A DNA stretch of 64,000 nucleotides from Trichothermofontia sp037445115. Its GTDB lineage: Bacteria; Cyanobacteriota; Cyanobacteriia; B231. The notes under the pieces are model-generated. The model made no database searches. It was not told where the DNA came from and saw only the letters and a list, made by a program, of their open reading frames with translations. The position numbers and the translations under genes are program-made. Of this stretch, positions 18,231 through 27,000 are shown in pieces. The DNA lies in NCBI GenBank assembly GCA_037445115.1, contig JBBILC010000001.1, positions 1 to 64,000 of the forward strand, given 5' to 3'. Numbering within the stretch: the first letter of the stretch is position 1; each line of letters opens with the position of its first letter.

Positions 18231-18262
18231 GAGAGAGGAGAGAGGAGAGAGGAGAGAGGAGA
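18230..18262. repeat. Heptanucleotide repeat GGAGAGA
   Basis: Four exact copies of GGAGAGA from 18230 to 18257 plus a partial copy, starting at the last base of the rfbA stop codon. It resembles the short tandemly repeated heptamers described in cyanobacteria. Confidence 0.9.
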
Positions 18263-18315
18263 CGGAATGGGGGATAGTAAGTAGGGAGGACTGATTCTCT
18301 GTTTTTTCTTGGTAG

Positions 18316-19770
18316 ATGGCTGTGCTCGAATCTTCTCCTGTTAAAGCTGCGGCTCCGTTGTCGCCTGTGCCCCTTAACCTAACGACGAAGCTGGCCTATG
18401 GGGTCGGTGAAATGTCCAGTGAGGTCACTGGCAGTATTCTGGTCTTTTTTGCGCTGTTCTACCTCACCAATGTGGCCGGTCTTAATCCCACGTTGGCGGG
18501 TAGTGTGATTCTCATCAGTAAGCTCTGGGATGCCATTAACGATCCCCTGGTGGGTTGGTTGAGCGATCGCACCCGTTCCCCCTTGGGCCGCCGCTATCCC
18601 TGGATGCTCTTGGGGGCGGTTCCCCTGGGGCTAACGTTTTTACTGTTTTGGGTTGTGCCCAATACCAACACCCAGCTTGGCCTCTGGGCCTATTACGCCG
18701 CGATCGCCTTCATGTTCTACGCTGCCTACACCGCCGTGGTGATTCCCTACTCGACCCTGGTGGCAGAATTGACGCAGCAGTACGACGAACGTACCCAATT
18801 AGTGAGTTACAAAGCCGCCTTCAGCATTGGCAGCAGCATTATCGCCCTAGTCTTGGCCCAGGTAATTTTTGCGATCGTTCCTGGGGAGCGCCAACAGTAT
18901 TTAACCCTGGGAGCCGTGTGCGGTCTGGTGGCCACGCTGGCAGTATTTGTGTGTGTGGCCGGGACCTATCGGCGGTTTCGCTGGGTCCAACACCAACGGC
19001 AGAGTCCTAACCTAGTCACCCCCTTACCCCTCCGCCAACAATTGCAGGTTGCGCTACAGACGCGGCCCTTCCTCTTTGTGGTTGGGCTGTACCTGTGTTC
19101 CTGGTTAGGGGTGCAGGTGACGGCGGCGATTTTGCCCTACTTTGTCGTTGAGTGGATGGGGCTATCGGAAACCCATTTCACCCAAATGGCCCTGGCTGTC
19201 CAGGGAACGGCGTTGGCCACAATGGCCTTCTGGAGTTGGATGGGGCAGCGAGCCAATAAACAGAAGATTTACATCTGGGGGATTCCCCTCACCCTCTTAG
19301 CGCAGGCGGGATTATTTGGGCTGCAACCGGGACAAATCGGCCTCATGTATACGCTCGCAGTGATGGCGGGGGCGGGGTTGGCGACGGCTTACCTGGTGCC
19401 GTGGTCGCTATTGCCGGATGTGGTGGATTTGGATGAACTGAACACAGGCCACCGGCGGGAAGGCATTTTCTATGGCCTAGTGGTCTATTTGCAAAAGGTG
19501 GCGGTCGCGATCGCCCTGTTCCTGGTGGGTAAAATCCTCGACGGGGCTGGCCTGATTCCCCATCTGGCCGATCAACCGGCCCCAATCCAACCGGAGAGTG
19601 CCCTGTGGGCGATCCGCTGGCTCATTGGCCCGATTCCCAGCCTGGTGTTAATCGGCGGCCTGATTCTGGCCTTTTTCTATCCCATTAGCCGCCAAATGCA
19701 TGATGACATCGTGCTACAACTCCAGGCCCGCAAGGAAGCTGCGACGATCGCCGCTAAGCGAGACGCTTGA
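18316..19770 (+). CDS. MFS transporter of the glycoside-pentoside-hexuronide:cation symporter type
   Basis: About 484 residues, 12 predicted TM helices. Seen: KLAYGVGEMSSEVTGSILVFFALFYL near the start, the family motif SKLWDAINDPLVGWLSDRTRSPLGRRYPWML, and DELNTGHRREGIFYGLVVYLQKVAVAI in the second half (each shown in short form). These are typical of MelB-like GPH symporters, which take up sugars or glycosides with Na+ or H+ across the inner membrane. Substrate cannot be assigned. It follows the rhamnose operon by 85 nt, but a functional link is not shown. Confidence 0.88.
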   Translation: MAVLESSPVKAAAPLSPVPLNLTTKLAYGVGEMSSEVTGSILVFFALFYLTNVAGLNPTLAGSVILISKLWDAINDPLVGWLSDRTRSPLGRRYPWMLLGAVPLGLTFLLFWVVPNTNTQLGLWAYYAAIAFMFYAAYTAVVIPYSTLVAELTQQYDERTQLVSYKAAFSIGSSIIALVLAQVIFAIVPGERQQYLTLGAVCGLVATLAVFVCVAGTYRRFRWVQHQRQSPNLVTPLPLRQQLQVALQTRPFLFVVGLYLCSWLGVQVTAAILPYFVVEWMGLSETHFTQMALAVQGTALATMAFWSWMGQRANKQKIYIWGIPLTLLAQAGLFGLQPGQIGLMYTLAVMAGAGLATAYLVPWSLLPDVVDLDELNTGHRREGIFYGLVVYLQKVAVAIALFLVGKILDGAGLIPHLADQPAPIQPESALWAIRWLIGPIPSLVLIGGLILAFFYPISRQMHDDIVLQLQARKEAATIAAKRDA

Positions 19771-19787
19771 CAAGCGCAGATCTTTAA

Positions 19788-19829
19788 CTTTCGCCTTTCG
19801 CCTTTCGCCTTTCGCCTTTTGCCTTTTGC
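19788..19829. repeat. Heptanucleotide repeat CTTTCGC
   Basis: Four copies of CTTTCGC followed by two of CTTTTGC, in register over 42 nt downstream of the symporter gene. Confidence 0.9.
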
Positions 19830-19854
19830 CTTGTGGGATCTGGCAGGTGGATTG

Positions 19855-19878
19855 GGCAGGCGGGACGCCTACCCCACA
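19855..19878. repeat. Palindromic GGCAGGCGGGACGCC/TACCCCAC element
   Basis: GGCAGGCGGGACGCC followed by TACCCCACA. The reverse complement occurs twice inside mutS2 (43944-43966 and 44013-44035). Its translation in one frame reads AGGTPTPQ. Confidence 0.85.
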
Positions 19879-19965
19879 AGCGTTCTGCTAATCTGGTAAA
19901 CTTTTGCAGCAGCGTATTGGTAACCGGATTTCCGGGCCTAAGGCGTTAGGACAGTGTAGAGAAGC

Positions 19966-20047
19966 GTTAGAACCCCGATCGCGGGACTGAAAGTATGCTT
20001 GCACAAATGCGCCGCAGTTGTTACAACCCCGATCGCCCGACTGAAAT
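19966..20047 (+). repeat. Two CRISPR-repeat-like sequences upstream of the coiled-coil methyltransferase gene
   Basis: Two 28-nt copies at 19966-19993 and 20020-20047 share GTTA(G/C)AACCCCGATCGC then (G/C)(G/C)GACTGAAA with only a few differences; start-to-start distance is 54 nt. The 3' half resembles repeats ending in CGATCGGGACTGAAAC in cyanobacterial type I-D arrays (from memory). The first copy can form the stem CCCG-ATCG-CGGG. The second ends at the base before the ATG of the next gene. No cas genes are in the window, so this is a remnant or a chance resemblance. Confidence 0.4.
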
Positions 20048-21379
20048 ATGAATCACGACACGATCGATAAACAGCGCATCCTAGAGCAAATGCGCCAAAG
20101 CCTAGAACCCCGACGCTACCTGGCGGTGCCGCCCAAACCCGCGATCGATCGTCCAGTGGGGACACCCCCCGATGAATTGGCTGAGGACCTGGAACTCCTG
20201 CAAACGGGGTTTGATATCTACCAGGTGACGATCAAGGCCCATAGTAAGGTGCTGGGGCCGATCGTGGTGGCGTTGCGCAAACTGGCCCGGAAGCTGCTGC
20301 GTCCGGTGATCGAAAAGCAAATTTCCTACAATGCGGCGAATGTGCGGGTCGTGCGGGGCCTCCGGCAGGAGGTCCACAACGTGCAGCGGGCGGATATTGA
20401 TCTCCATGACTTTATGGAGGAGGTGCGGGATCACGTTAATACGCGTATGGAGCAGGTAACGGACGCGATCGTCACCCTGCGGGGCGAGGTGGAACAAACC
20501 CAACGCCAATGGCAACGCCTTGAAGCAACCCAGGGGGCCACGATCGATCAGGTGCATCACCATCTGGATGCAATGCGGCAAGAGGTCAAGGCCACGCGGG
20601 AACAGGTGGCCAGGGCCGAACGCCAAGTCCGTCGGTTGCGAGCGCCCGCCGCTGGCACACCCACCCCACCCCCAATCACGGCCCCCCAGCCTCCGATGGC
20701 TATGGCCCCCAGCCCATCGGAAGTGCCCTTGATGGAAAGCTTTGATTATGCAGGCTTCCTGGAGCGGTTTGTGGGCAGTGAACAGGCGGTAGCTACGCGT
20801 CTTCAAGACCGCCTTGCCCACTTTGCGGGGGGAGGTTTGCTAGTGGACTTGAATTGTCAACGGGGAGAATTCCTGGAACTGGCGCAACAGGCCGGTTATC
20901 AGGCGAAGGGACTCACCCAAAATACGGATCTGCGGTTGCTCTGCCAGGAGAAGGGGTTGGAGGTGCTCCAAACGCCTGTGTTGCCCTACCTTGCGGATTC
21001 ACCTGCCGATAGCGTGGGGGGCTTCTTTGCCGCACAATTGTTGGATACCCTGGGGCCACAAGCCGCGATCGCCCTTGTGCAACACAGTTACCGCGCCCTA
21101 CAACCGGGGGGCACGATCGTGCTGGAATTGCTTAACCCCCTGTGTCCGGCGGTCCTCAATCAACAGTGGTTTGTAGACCCGCTTAATACGCGCCTGTGGC
21201 ATCCCACCTTTCTGACCTATTTGCTGGAAAGCACGGGCTTTCAGGCTGTCACCTATGCCTTCCACCAGCCGCTGGAACTGGGCTGGGACCTCCAGAGCGA
21301 TCGCTTTACCAGTACCGCGACCCCGATGATCGAGATTGTTCAGGCATACCAGTTTTATACGATCGTGGGTCGCAAATAG
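20048..21379 (+). CDS. Coiled-coil protein with degenerate methyltransferase-like domain
   Basis: About 443 residues. Seen: a helical N-terminal half (about 1-200) with amphipathic and coiled-coil stretches (VVRGLRQEVHNVQ, EQTQRQWQRLEATQ, AERQVRRLRAP), a Pro-rich hinge, then a C-terminal Rossmann-like methyltransferase fold. Motif I reads GGLLVDLNCQRGEFLELA, where the usual DIGCGRGEF has lost its glycines, so SAM binding is doubtful. Later elements (YRALQPGGTIVLELLNP, HPTFLTYLLESTGF) are well kept. Such architecture is seen in chain-terminating or glycan-modifying methyltransferases; here the role is unknown. The start codon abuts a CRISPR-like repeat. Confidence 0.75.
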   Translation: MNHDTIDKQRILEQMRQSLEPRRYLAVPPKPAIDRPVGTPPDELAEDLELLQTGFDIYQVTIKAHSKVLGPIVVALRKLARKLLRPVIEKQISYNAANVRVVRGLRQEVHNVQRADIDLHDFMEEVRDHVNTRMEQVTDAIVTLRGEVEQTQRQWQRLEATQGATIDQVHHHLDAMRQEVKATREQVARAERQVRRLRAPAAGTPTPPPITAPQPPMAMAPSPSEVPLMESFDYAGFLERFVGSEQAVATRLQDRLAHFAGGGLLVDLNCQRGEFLELAQQAGYQAKGLTQNTDLRLLCQEKGLEVLQTPVLPYLADSPADSVGGFFAAQLLDTLGPQAAIALVQHSYRALQPGGTIVLELLNPLCPAVLNQQWFVDPLNTRLWHPTFLTYLLESTGFQAVTYAFHQPLELGWDLQSDRFTSTATPMIEIVQAYQFYTIVGRK

Positions 21380-21470
21380 TCTCAGGCGAGTCTCCTTGGA
21401 AGAGACGACGCCAAGAAAAACAGGAGTGGGGACAGGAGTGGGGTAGGCAGCCTGTCTGCCACTCAGATAC

Positions 21471-21572
21471 AGCAATCCTAAATGATTCGTGAAAGTATTG
21501 TGGGGTAGGCTTCTAGCCTGCCCGTGCAGGATGCCCAATCCACACTCATCAATCCCCTAGCATTGCTATAGC
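21471..21572. repeat. Dispersed ~100-nt repeat, copy A
   Basis: Aligns with 53052-53150 over about 100 nt, roughly four bases in five identical: both begin AATCCTAAATGATTCGTGAA, share a hairpin around GGCTTCTAG, then GCAGGATGCCCA, and end in TTGCT(T)ATAG. A related sequence, GTGGGGTAGGCAGCCTG, lies just before at about 21438. Confidence 0.85.
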
Positions 21573-22909
21573 TATCGTAGGAAAAATATCGTCAAATAAA
21601 CAGCAGCTACAATCAGTTGCATGACCATCACGGGAAAGCCATAGCGTAAGAACGTATGGAACGAGATCCGCTTGCCATGTTGTTCCGCAATCCCCGCTGC
21701 GACAATATTGGCCGAAGCGCCCACCAATGTCCCATTGCCGCCCAAGGTGGCTCCATACATCATGGCGAAAAATAGGGGTAACACAGCAGGGGGTAAATTG
21801 CCGTGAAAATTCGGTGCCAAAATTTCAGGACCAGCCAGACCAACATTGACCACATATTCCTTGAGTAAAGGCACCATCGCCACGACGAGGGGAATATTGG
21901 GGACCACACTGGAAAGCAAGCCAATCAAAAAGAGTAAAATTAGCGATGCTAGGGCAATATTTTGTCCTAAAATAAACGCCAAAATTCCTGATACATTACT
22001 AATTACTCCGGTTTTTTGTAGCCCCCCAATCAGCACAAAAATCGACATAAAAAAGAGCAAGGTGCTCCAGTCTACATCCCGCAAAATCCGGGTTACTGAG
22101 TCAATACCACTATGGTGAGCGAGCAGGAGTGCTAAGGCTGCACCCAGTAGGGCGGCAGCAGCGGGCGAGATGGGCACTGGCATCATTTCCCCCACGGCAA
22201 ACAGTCCGAGGACCAGGGCCATGATGAGACCCCCAACCAGCAGGGTGCGGGGATGGTTGATCTGGGGATGGGGGAGTTGGGTGAGGGTGTCTAGCTGCTT
22301 GCGCCAGGTACGGGCAAATAGGAACGGTATCATCACCAGGATCACCCCGATCGCAAATACCCCCCCTAGGCTCAAACGCATGAGGTAATCGATAAAGCTG
22401 AAGTTAATCGCATCACCGACAATAAAGGTCGCCGGATCGCCGACAAGGGTGAGTAGCCCCGCGCTATTGGCCACCAGGACCATCAAAACCAAGAGCGGTA
22501 CAAAATCCACCCCAATTTCCTGAGCCATCGTTGGCACCAAGGGAGCCAATAACATGACCGTAGTGGCATTGGGCAAGACAGCACAGATGGGAGTAGTAAT
22601 CGCCACAATCCCCAGTAATAGGCGCTTACCATTGCCCCTGGAGAGGATCACGATCTGGGTCGCCAAATAGTCAAAAACTTTTGTGGGTTCAAAGGCCCGT
22701 ACCAATACCATCACCCCAAAAAAGAGGGCCAGGGTTGAGTAACTTCTCCCGATATAACCCACCGCTTCTTCCAGGGTGAGAATATCGAAAAAGACTAACA
22801 ATAGGGCACCCAAGAAGGCCGCGATCGTTAGATGAATCCATTCGGTCATTACCAAAAAGATGACACCAAAGAATAGCAGGGTTGCTACAATGGCTTGCCA
22901 GTTATCCAA
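21572..22909 (-). CDS. SLC13/ArsB-type anion or ion transporter
   Basis: About 445 residues, 10-12 predicted TM helices. The start is a TTG at 22909, supported by a GGGAG ribosome binding site 11-12 nt upstream; the next Met is 20 residues in. Seen: EEAVGYIGRSYSTLALFFGVM, the PNATTVMLLAPL and SSVVPNIPLVVAMVPL hairpin segments, and GATLGGNGTLVGASANIVAAG, all typical of the ion transporter superfamily containing ArsB, P-protein and NhaD. Family knowledge: these move anions or exchange Na+/H+. No arsR or arsC is adjacent, so arsenite export is not supported by context. Substrate unknown. Confidence 0.85.
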   Translation of the reverse strand: MDNWQAIVATLLFFGVIFLVMTEWIHLTIAAFLGALLLVFFDILTLEEAVGYIGRSYSTLALFFGVMVLVRAFEPTKVFDYLATQIVILSRGNGKRLLLGIVAITTPICAVLPNATTVMLLAPLVPTMAQEIGVDFVPLLVLMVLVANSAGLLTLVGDPATFIVGDAINFSFIDYLMRLSLGGVFAIGVILVMIPFLFARTWRKQLDTLTQLPHPQINHPRTLLVGGLIMALVLGLFAVGEMMPVPISPAAAALLGAALALLLAHHSGIDSVTRILRDVDWSTLLFFMSIFVLIGGLQKTGVISNVSGILAFILGQNIALASLILLFLIGLLSSVVPNIPLVVAMVPLLKEYVVNVGLAGPEILAPNFHGNLPPAVLPLFFAMMYGATLGGNGTLVGASANIVAAGIAEQHGKRISFHTFLRYGFPVMVMQLIVAAVYLTIFFLR

Positions 22910-23202
22910 GGTATGTGCGCTCCCTCGTTGCAGTGTCTGTGGATAGGGGAATCAAGGAATGCGATCGCAAACCAGTTGTGGGACGACAACGGTTCAGAAC
23001 ACATCCGTATTGGTAGTAGACTGTCATAGCTAAAGCGAGGGGGTGTTATTCGTGTCTAGCCTGCGAGACCCAACACGCCCACTGGGTTAGGGCAAACGCA
23101 GTGCGACCCAACCTACCCCCAATTAAGTTTGACAGACCACGAGTGTTAGCTAGGGCTATAGCGGTAGTCACGTCCATTAGGACATTTCAAAGGCTGTGAT
23201 CA

Positions 23203-23224
23203 ACAAGGGGCTTAAGCCCCTTGT
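23203..23224. repeat. Perfect 22-nt palindrome
   Basis: ACAAGGGGCTT followed by AAGCCCCTTGT, an 11+11 perfect palindrome, within the spacer upstream of the large kinase gene. No T-run follows. Confidence 0.9.
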
Positions 23225-23279
23225 CCTAACCTGAATGACGATGGCTATAACTGCGGTTAACTAAGTTTGACGGTGTAGC

Positions 23280-23299
23280 CGACTAAAGTCGTCACTACG
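23280..23299. repeat. CGACT-AA-AGTCG dispersed hairpin element
   Basis: CGACTAAAGTCGTCACTACG; a near-identical copy is at 12549-12568 and more divergent relatives lie near 46391-46407 and 56173-56197. The first half is a 5-bp stem. Confidence 0.8.
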
Positions 23300-24055
23300 A
23301 GCCGTCCGTAGCCCTAAGGCTAGCAATGGGTATGAGAGCAGCGAGAAAAATATCCACTCGTGCTAGACAAGCCCAAAGGATAGGCAAGAACCAGCACAAA
23401 GCAGATACAGGTGCAGTGTGGTCGAATCGACCACCCCTTAACATCGGCAACTTGAGAGGCTGTTAAGAGTCGTTGCACTTTCGATTGAATTCTTGAATGA
23501 CTTAAATTCAATTTCTGAACAATGCGATCTCTTTAGTCCTCCCCCCAATGCTGACGGAGTTAGCTGACGGGCTAGGACTGAGAGGTGTCCTTCCTCCCCT
23601 GATTCTGACAATCACCAGATTCAGTTGAGGATAAGCCCCAAAATTTGGTTCCTCCGCTCCAGTACCGCTGCAACACGGGAAATTCATTCCCCAGCCACAA
23701 GCGTCACCAGATTAAGCTTGACTTCACTCATTCCACTCAAACCGCCTCCAAGTGTACGATCGCGGCTAGCACCGAGGCAGAGGCAGAGGTATTGAATGGG
23801 GACGAGCACGAATTGCTGCTTAAGCTAACACGTTCCCAACCAGGCCGTCAATGCATCTGAATTTCTTAACTGCTAGGGAAGGCATCGCAGTTTCGGGGAG
23901 GATGAGCATCACTGGGTGCTTGAGTTGACATGATTTTGCGGCCCATTGTACGGAGAAAGCCGATCTTGGATAATGCTTGGGGAGGGCTGATCTGCCACCA
24001 TTTGCATCAATATTGCCCAAAATAAAGAAACCGATTGCCCCCTCTCCCTGTTGAT

Positions 24056-27000
24056 ATGCTTTCTGATCTCGCGATCGATCCCCAGCCCCCCATTGTCACA
24101 CCAGATACATCTCTAACGACGGTCCTGGTGATGATGCATCCCCATCATTCAACGTGCGCCCTTGCCACAGGGCGTGCTACGCCCCCTTCAGACATGGGTG
24201 GTGACCTTGCGACTGACTATGTGTTGGTGATGGCAGGCACCGAATTGTGCGGCATTCTGACTGTGCGCGATCTGGTACGGTGTATGGCCCAGTCCCTGCC
24301 ACTGGCGGATGTACCGGTTACAACGGTCATGCAGGCAGCGGTCATGACCCTGCGGCGATCGCAGTGCGAGGATGTCTTTAGTGTGATCAATCTCTTTAAG
24401 CAGCATCCCATTCGCCATTTGCCCATTCTTGATGACAACGATCGCCTGTTGGGCGTGGCGACGCCACAAACCCTGCGACGGGCCTTACAACCCCTCGATC
24501 TGCTCCGTTGGCGACGGGTTGAGGAAGGGATGACGCGATCGGTGGTAACAGCCGGTTTGACCGATTCCCTCCAGACCATCATTCAGCGCATGGCCGAACA
24601 CCCGATCAGTTGTGTGGTGATTACCGAGGGTCCCGATAACCCCAGCCATACCGATGAGATGGCCAGGACTTCCCCAGTGCCCCTAGGGATGATCACTGAG
24701 CAAGATGTGGTGCAATTGCACCTATTGGGCTTAAACCTAGCCACGGTCCAGGCCCAGGCGGTGATGAGTTCCCCCGTCTTCACCCTCACCCCGGCAGATT
24801 CCCTCTGGCAAGCCCACACTCTGATGCAAGCGCAACGGGTCCGTCGGCTGGCCGTGATCGGAGCGGATGGGGGATTGATGGGGTTAGTCACCCAAAGCAC
24901 GATTCTGCATAGTCTGAATGCCACCGTCCTCTACGACATGGTGCAATCCCTGAGCCAGCGACTCGCTACCCTGGAAGCCACAACCGCAGCCCAACTTCGG
25001 CAAAAAGACACGCTGTTACAACAGCGAACCGAGGCCCGCGATCGTGCCATCTATCAGCAGCAGCAAGCCATTACGGCCCTCGAACACCAGAATGAATATC
25101 TCACGACCATTACAAGTACAATTCCTGGCTCGGTTTACCAGGTGGAGTTAGATCGCGATGGGCAGATGCGCCTCACTTACCTCAGTGCAGGCATTGAAGC
25201 CGTGTCGGGCTATCCCCTGGCCCGGTTCCAAGCCGATCCCGCCGCCCTGTTTGACCTCATCCATCCCGACGATCGCGCCCAGTTTCAGCAACGGCTTGAG
25301 CAGGCGCAGCAAACCCTAGCGCCGTTAAACCACGAATTTCGGATTGTGACGGCCACGGGAGCCATTAGGTGGGTGGAAGACCGGGCGTCCTATACCCGAT
25401 TGCCCACAGGAGAGGTGCGGGTCAATGGCCTGGTACTGGACATTACCGACCTCAAGCAGATGGAGCAGTCCCTAGAGGATGCCGTGGCTAAGTTGCGATC
25501 GACCAACCAGGTTTTAGAGCAATGGGTGGCTGAACGCACTGCTACTCTCACCGAGCAAAATCAAAAATTAGAAGCCATCTTTCAGGCATTGCCCGATATG
25601 CTCTTTCGCTTAGATGCCCAGGGCAGATATCTCGAAGTTAAGTGTCAACAGGATGCGGACTTATACGTGCCAGCAGCAACCCTTTTAGGTCAGAGGGTTC
25701 AGGAAATACTGCCATCACCGGTCGGACGCCAAATCTATCAACTCGTCAAAAAAACGCTCCGAACTCAACAGATCCAACGCTTAGAGTATCGCCTGCTGTT
25801 TGATGATATCCCTCGTTACTTTGAGGCTCGGTGTAGTCCCCTGGGTTCTCAGCAAGTGATTGCCATTGTTCGCAATATCAGCGATCGCAAATTAGCGGAA
25901 TTGGAAGTTCGGCGAAATCGAGATTTATTTGAGGGTATCTTTGCGGAATCGGCAGATGCCATCTTTATCGTTGATATCAATACCTGGTGTATTACCCAGT
26001 GTAATCGTCGGGCAGTGGAATTGTTTGAAGTGGACAGTCCGACAGACCTCATTGGCAAGCGCGGCACCCGTTTTCATGCCCAACCGCTCTCGGAACAGGA
26101 GATTGAGACCCTCAAGGCGGAATTTAGCCGGACGGGTACTTTTCAACGGGAATTTGAGTACTTGACCCAAAAGGGCAATCGCTTCTGGGGGAACCTCGTG
26201 GCCAAACATCTGCAAGTGGCCAGTACGGAGTGCATGATTGTCCGCATTAGTGATATTACCGAGCGGCGCGTCTTTGAGCAAACTTTGCAGGAGCAAAAGG
26301 AGCTATTGCGCGAAGTGACCGACCAAATTCCTGGCTCTGTCTATCGCGGGATATTGCATCCTGACCAAACCTTTGATCTTCTATTTATCAGTCGGGGGGT
26401 AGAGACGCTCACCGGTTTAACCCTAGGGACCGTTCTGGCTCGGCCCCAATGCCTCATCGAACTCGTGCATCCCGACGATCGCGACAGTTTTTACTACTCC
26501 CTAGTCAGACTCAACCACCCCAGCCAAAATATCCAGCGCGAGTATCGGATCATCAAGCCAACGGGCGAGGTCGCCTGGATTCGCGATACGGGGGCGATCG
26601 TGCCCCGACCGGATGGCAGCATTGGCGTAACGGGCGTTTGCTTTGATATTAGCGATCGCAAACGCACTGAGCAGACCCTACAACGTCAGGCAGAACAAGA
26701 TCACCTTTTGGCCCAATTATTTTTCCGCATGCGCCAGACCCTCAACCTGGCGGATATCCTGCAAGCTACGGTGGAAGAAGTGCGAAGGTTCCTGGCCGTC
26801 GATCGCGTGTTGATCTACCGTTTCCAGGCGAACTGGCAAGGTGAGGTCCTCGTGGAGGCGGTCTCTCAGGCTGATCTAAGCCTTCAGGGACAAGCCGTAC
26901 AGGACCCGTGCTTCCCCGGCAATTGGGTTGAGCAGTACCAAGCTGGTCGCGTGGCCGTGGTGGCGGATGTGCAGACGGCGGCGATCGATCCCTGCTATGC

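Larger units (their letters stand above)
22910..24055. other. 1.1 kb repeat-rich spacer without a convincing gene
   Basis: Short frames (for example 23645-23860) lack family character. The spacer holds a GACCCAAC...GCGACCCAACCTACC inverted segment (about 23068-23118), a perfect 22-nt palindrome at 23203-23224, and a CGACTAAAGTCGTCACTACG copy at 23280-23299. It separates two divergent genes and presumably contains promoters for both, but none is clear. Confidence 0.6.

Noticed and set aside
23645..23860. 71-codon plus-strand frame in the spacer before the large kinase
   Set aside because: No family character, no ribosome binding site, and it sits in repeat-rich DNA.
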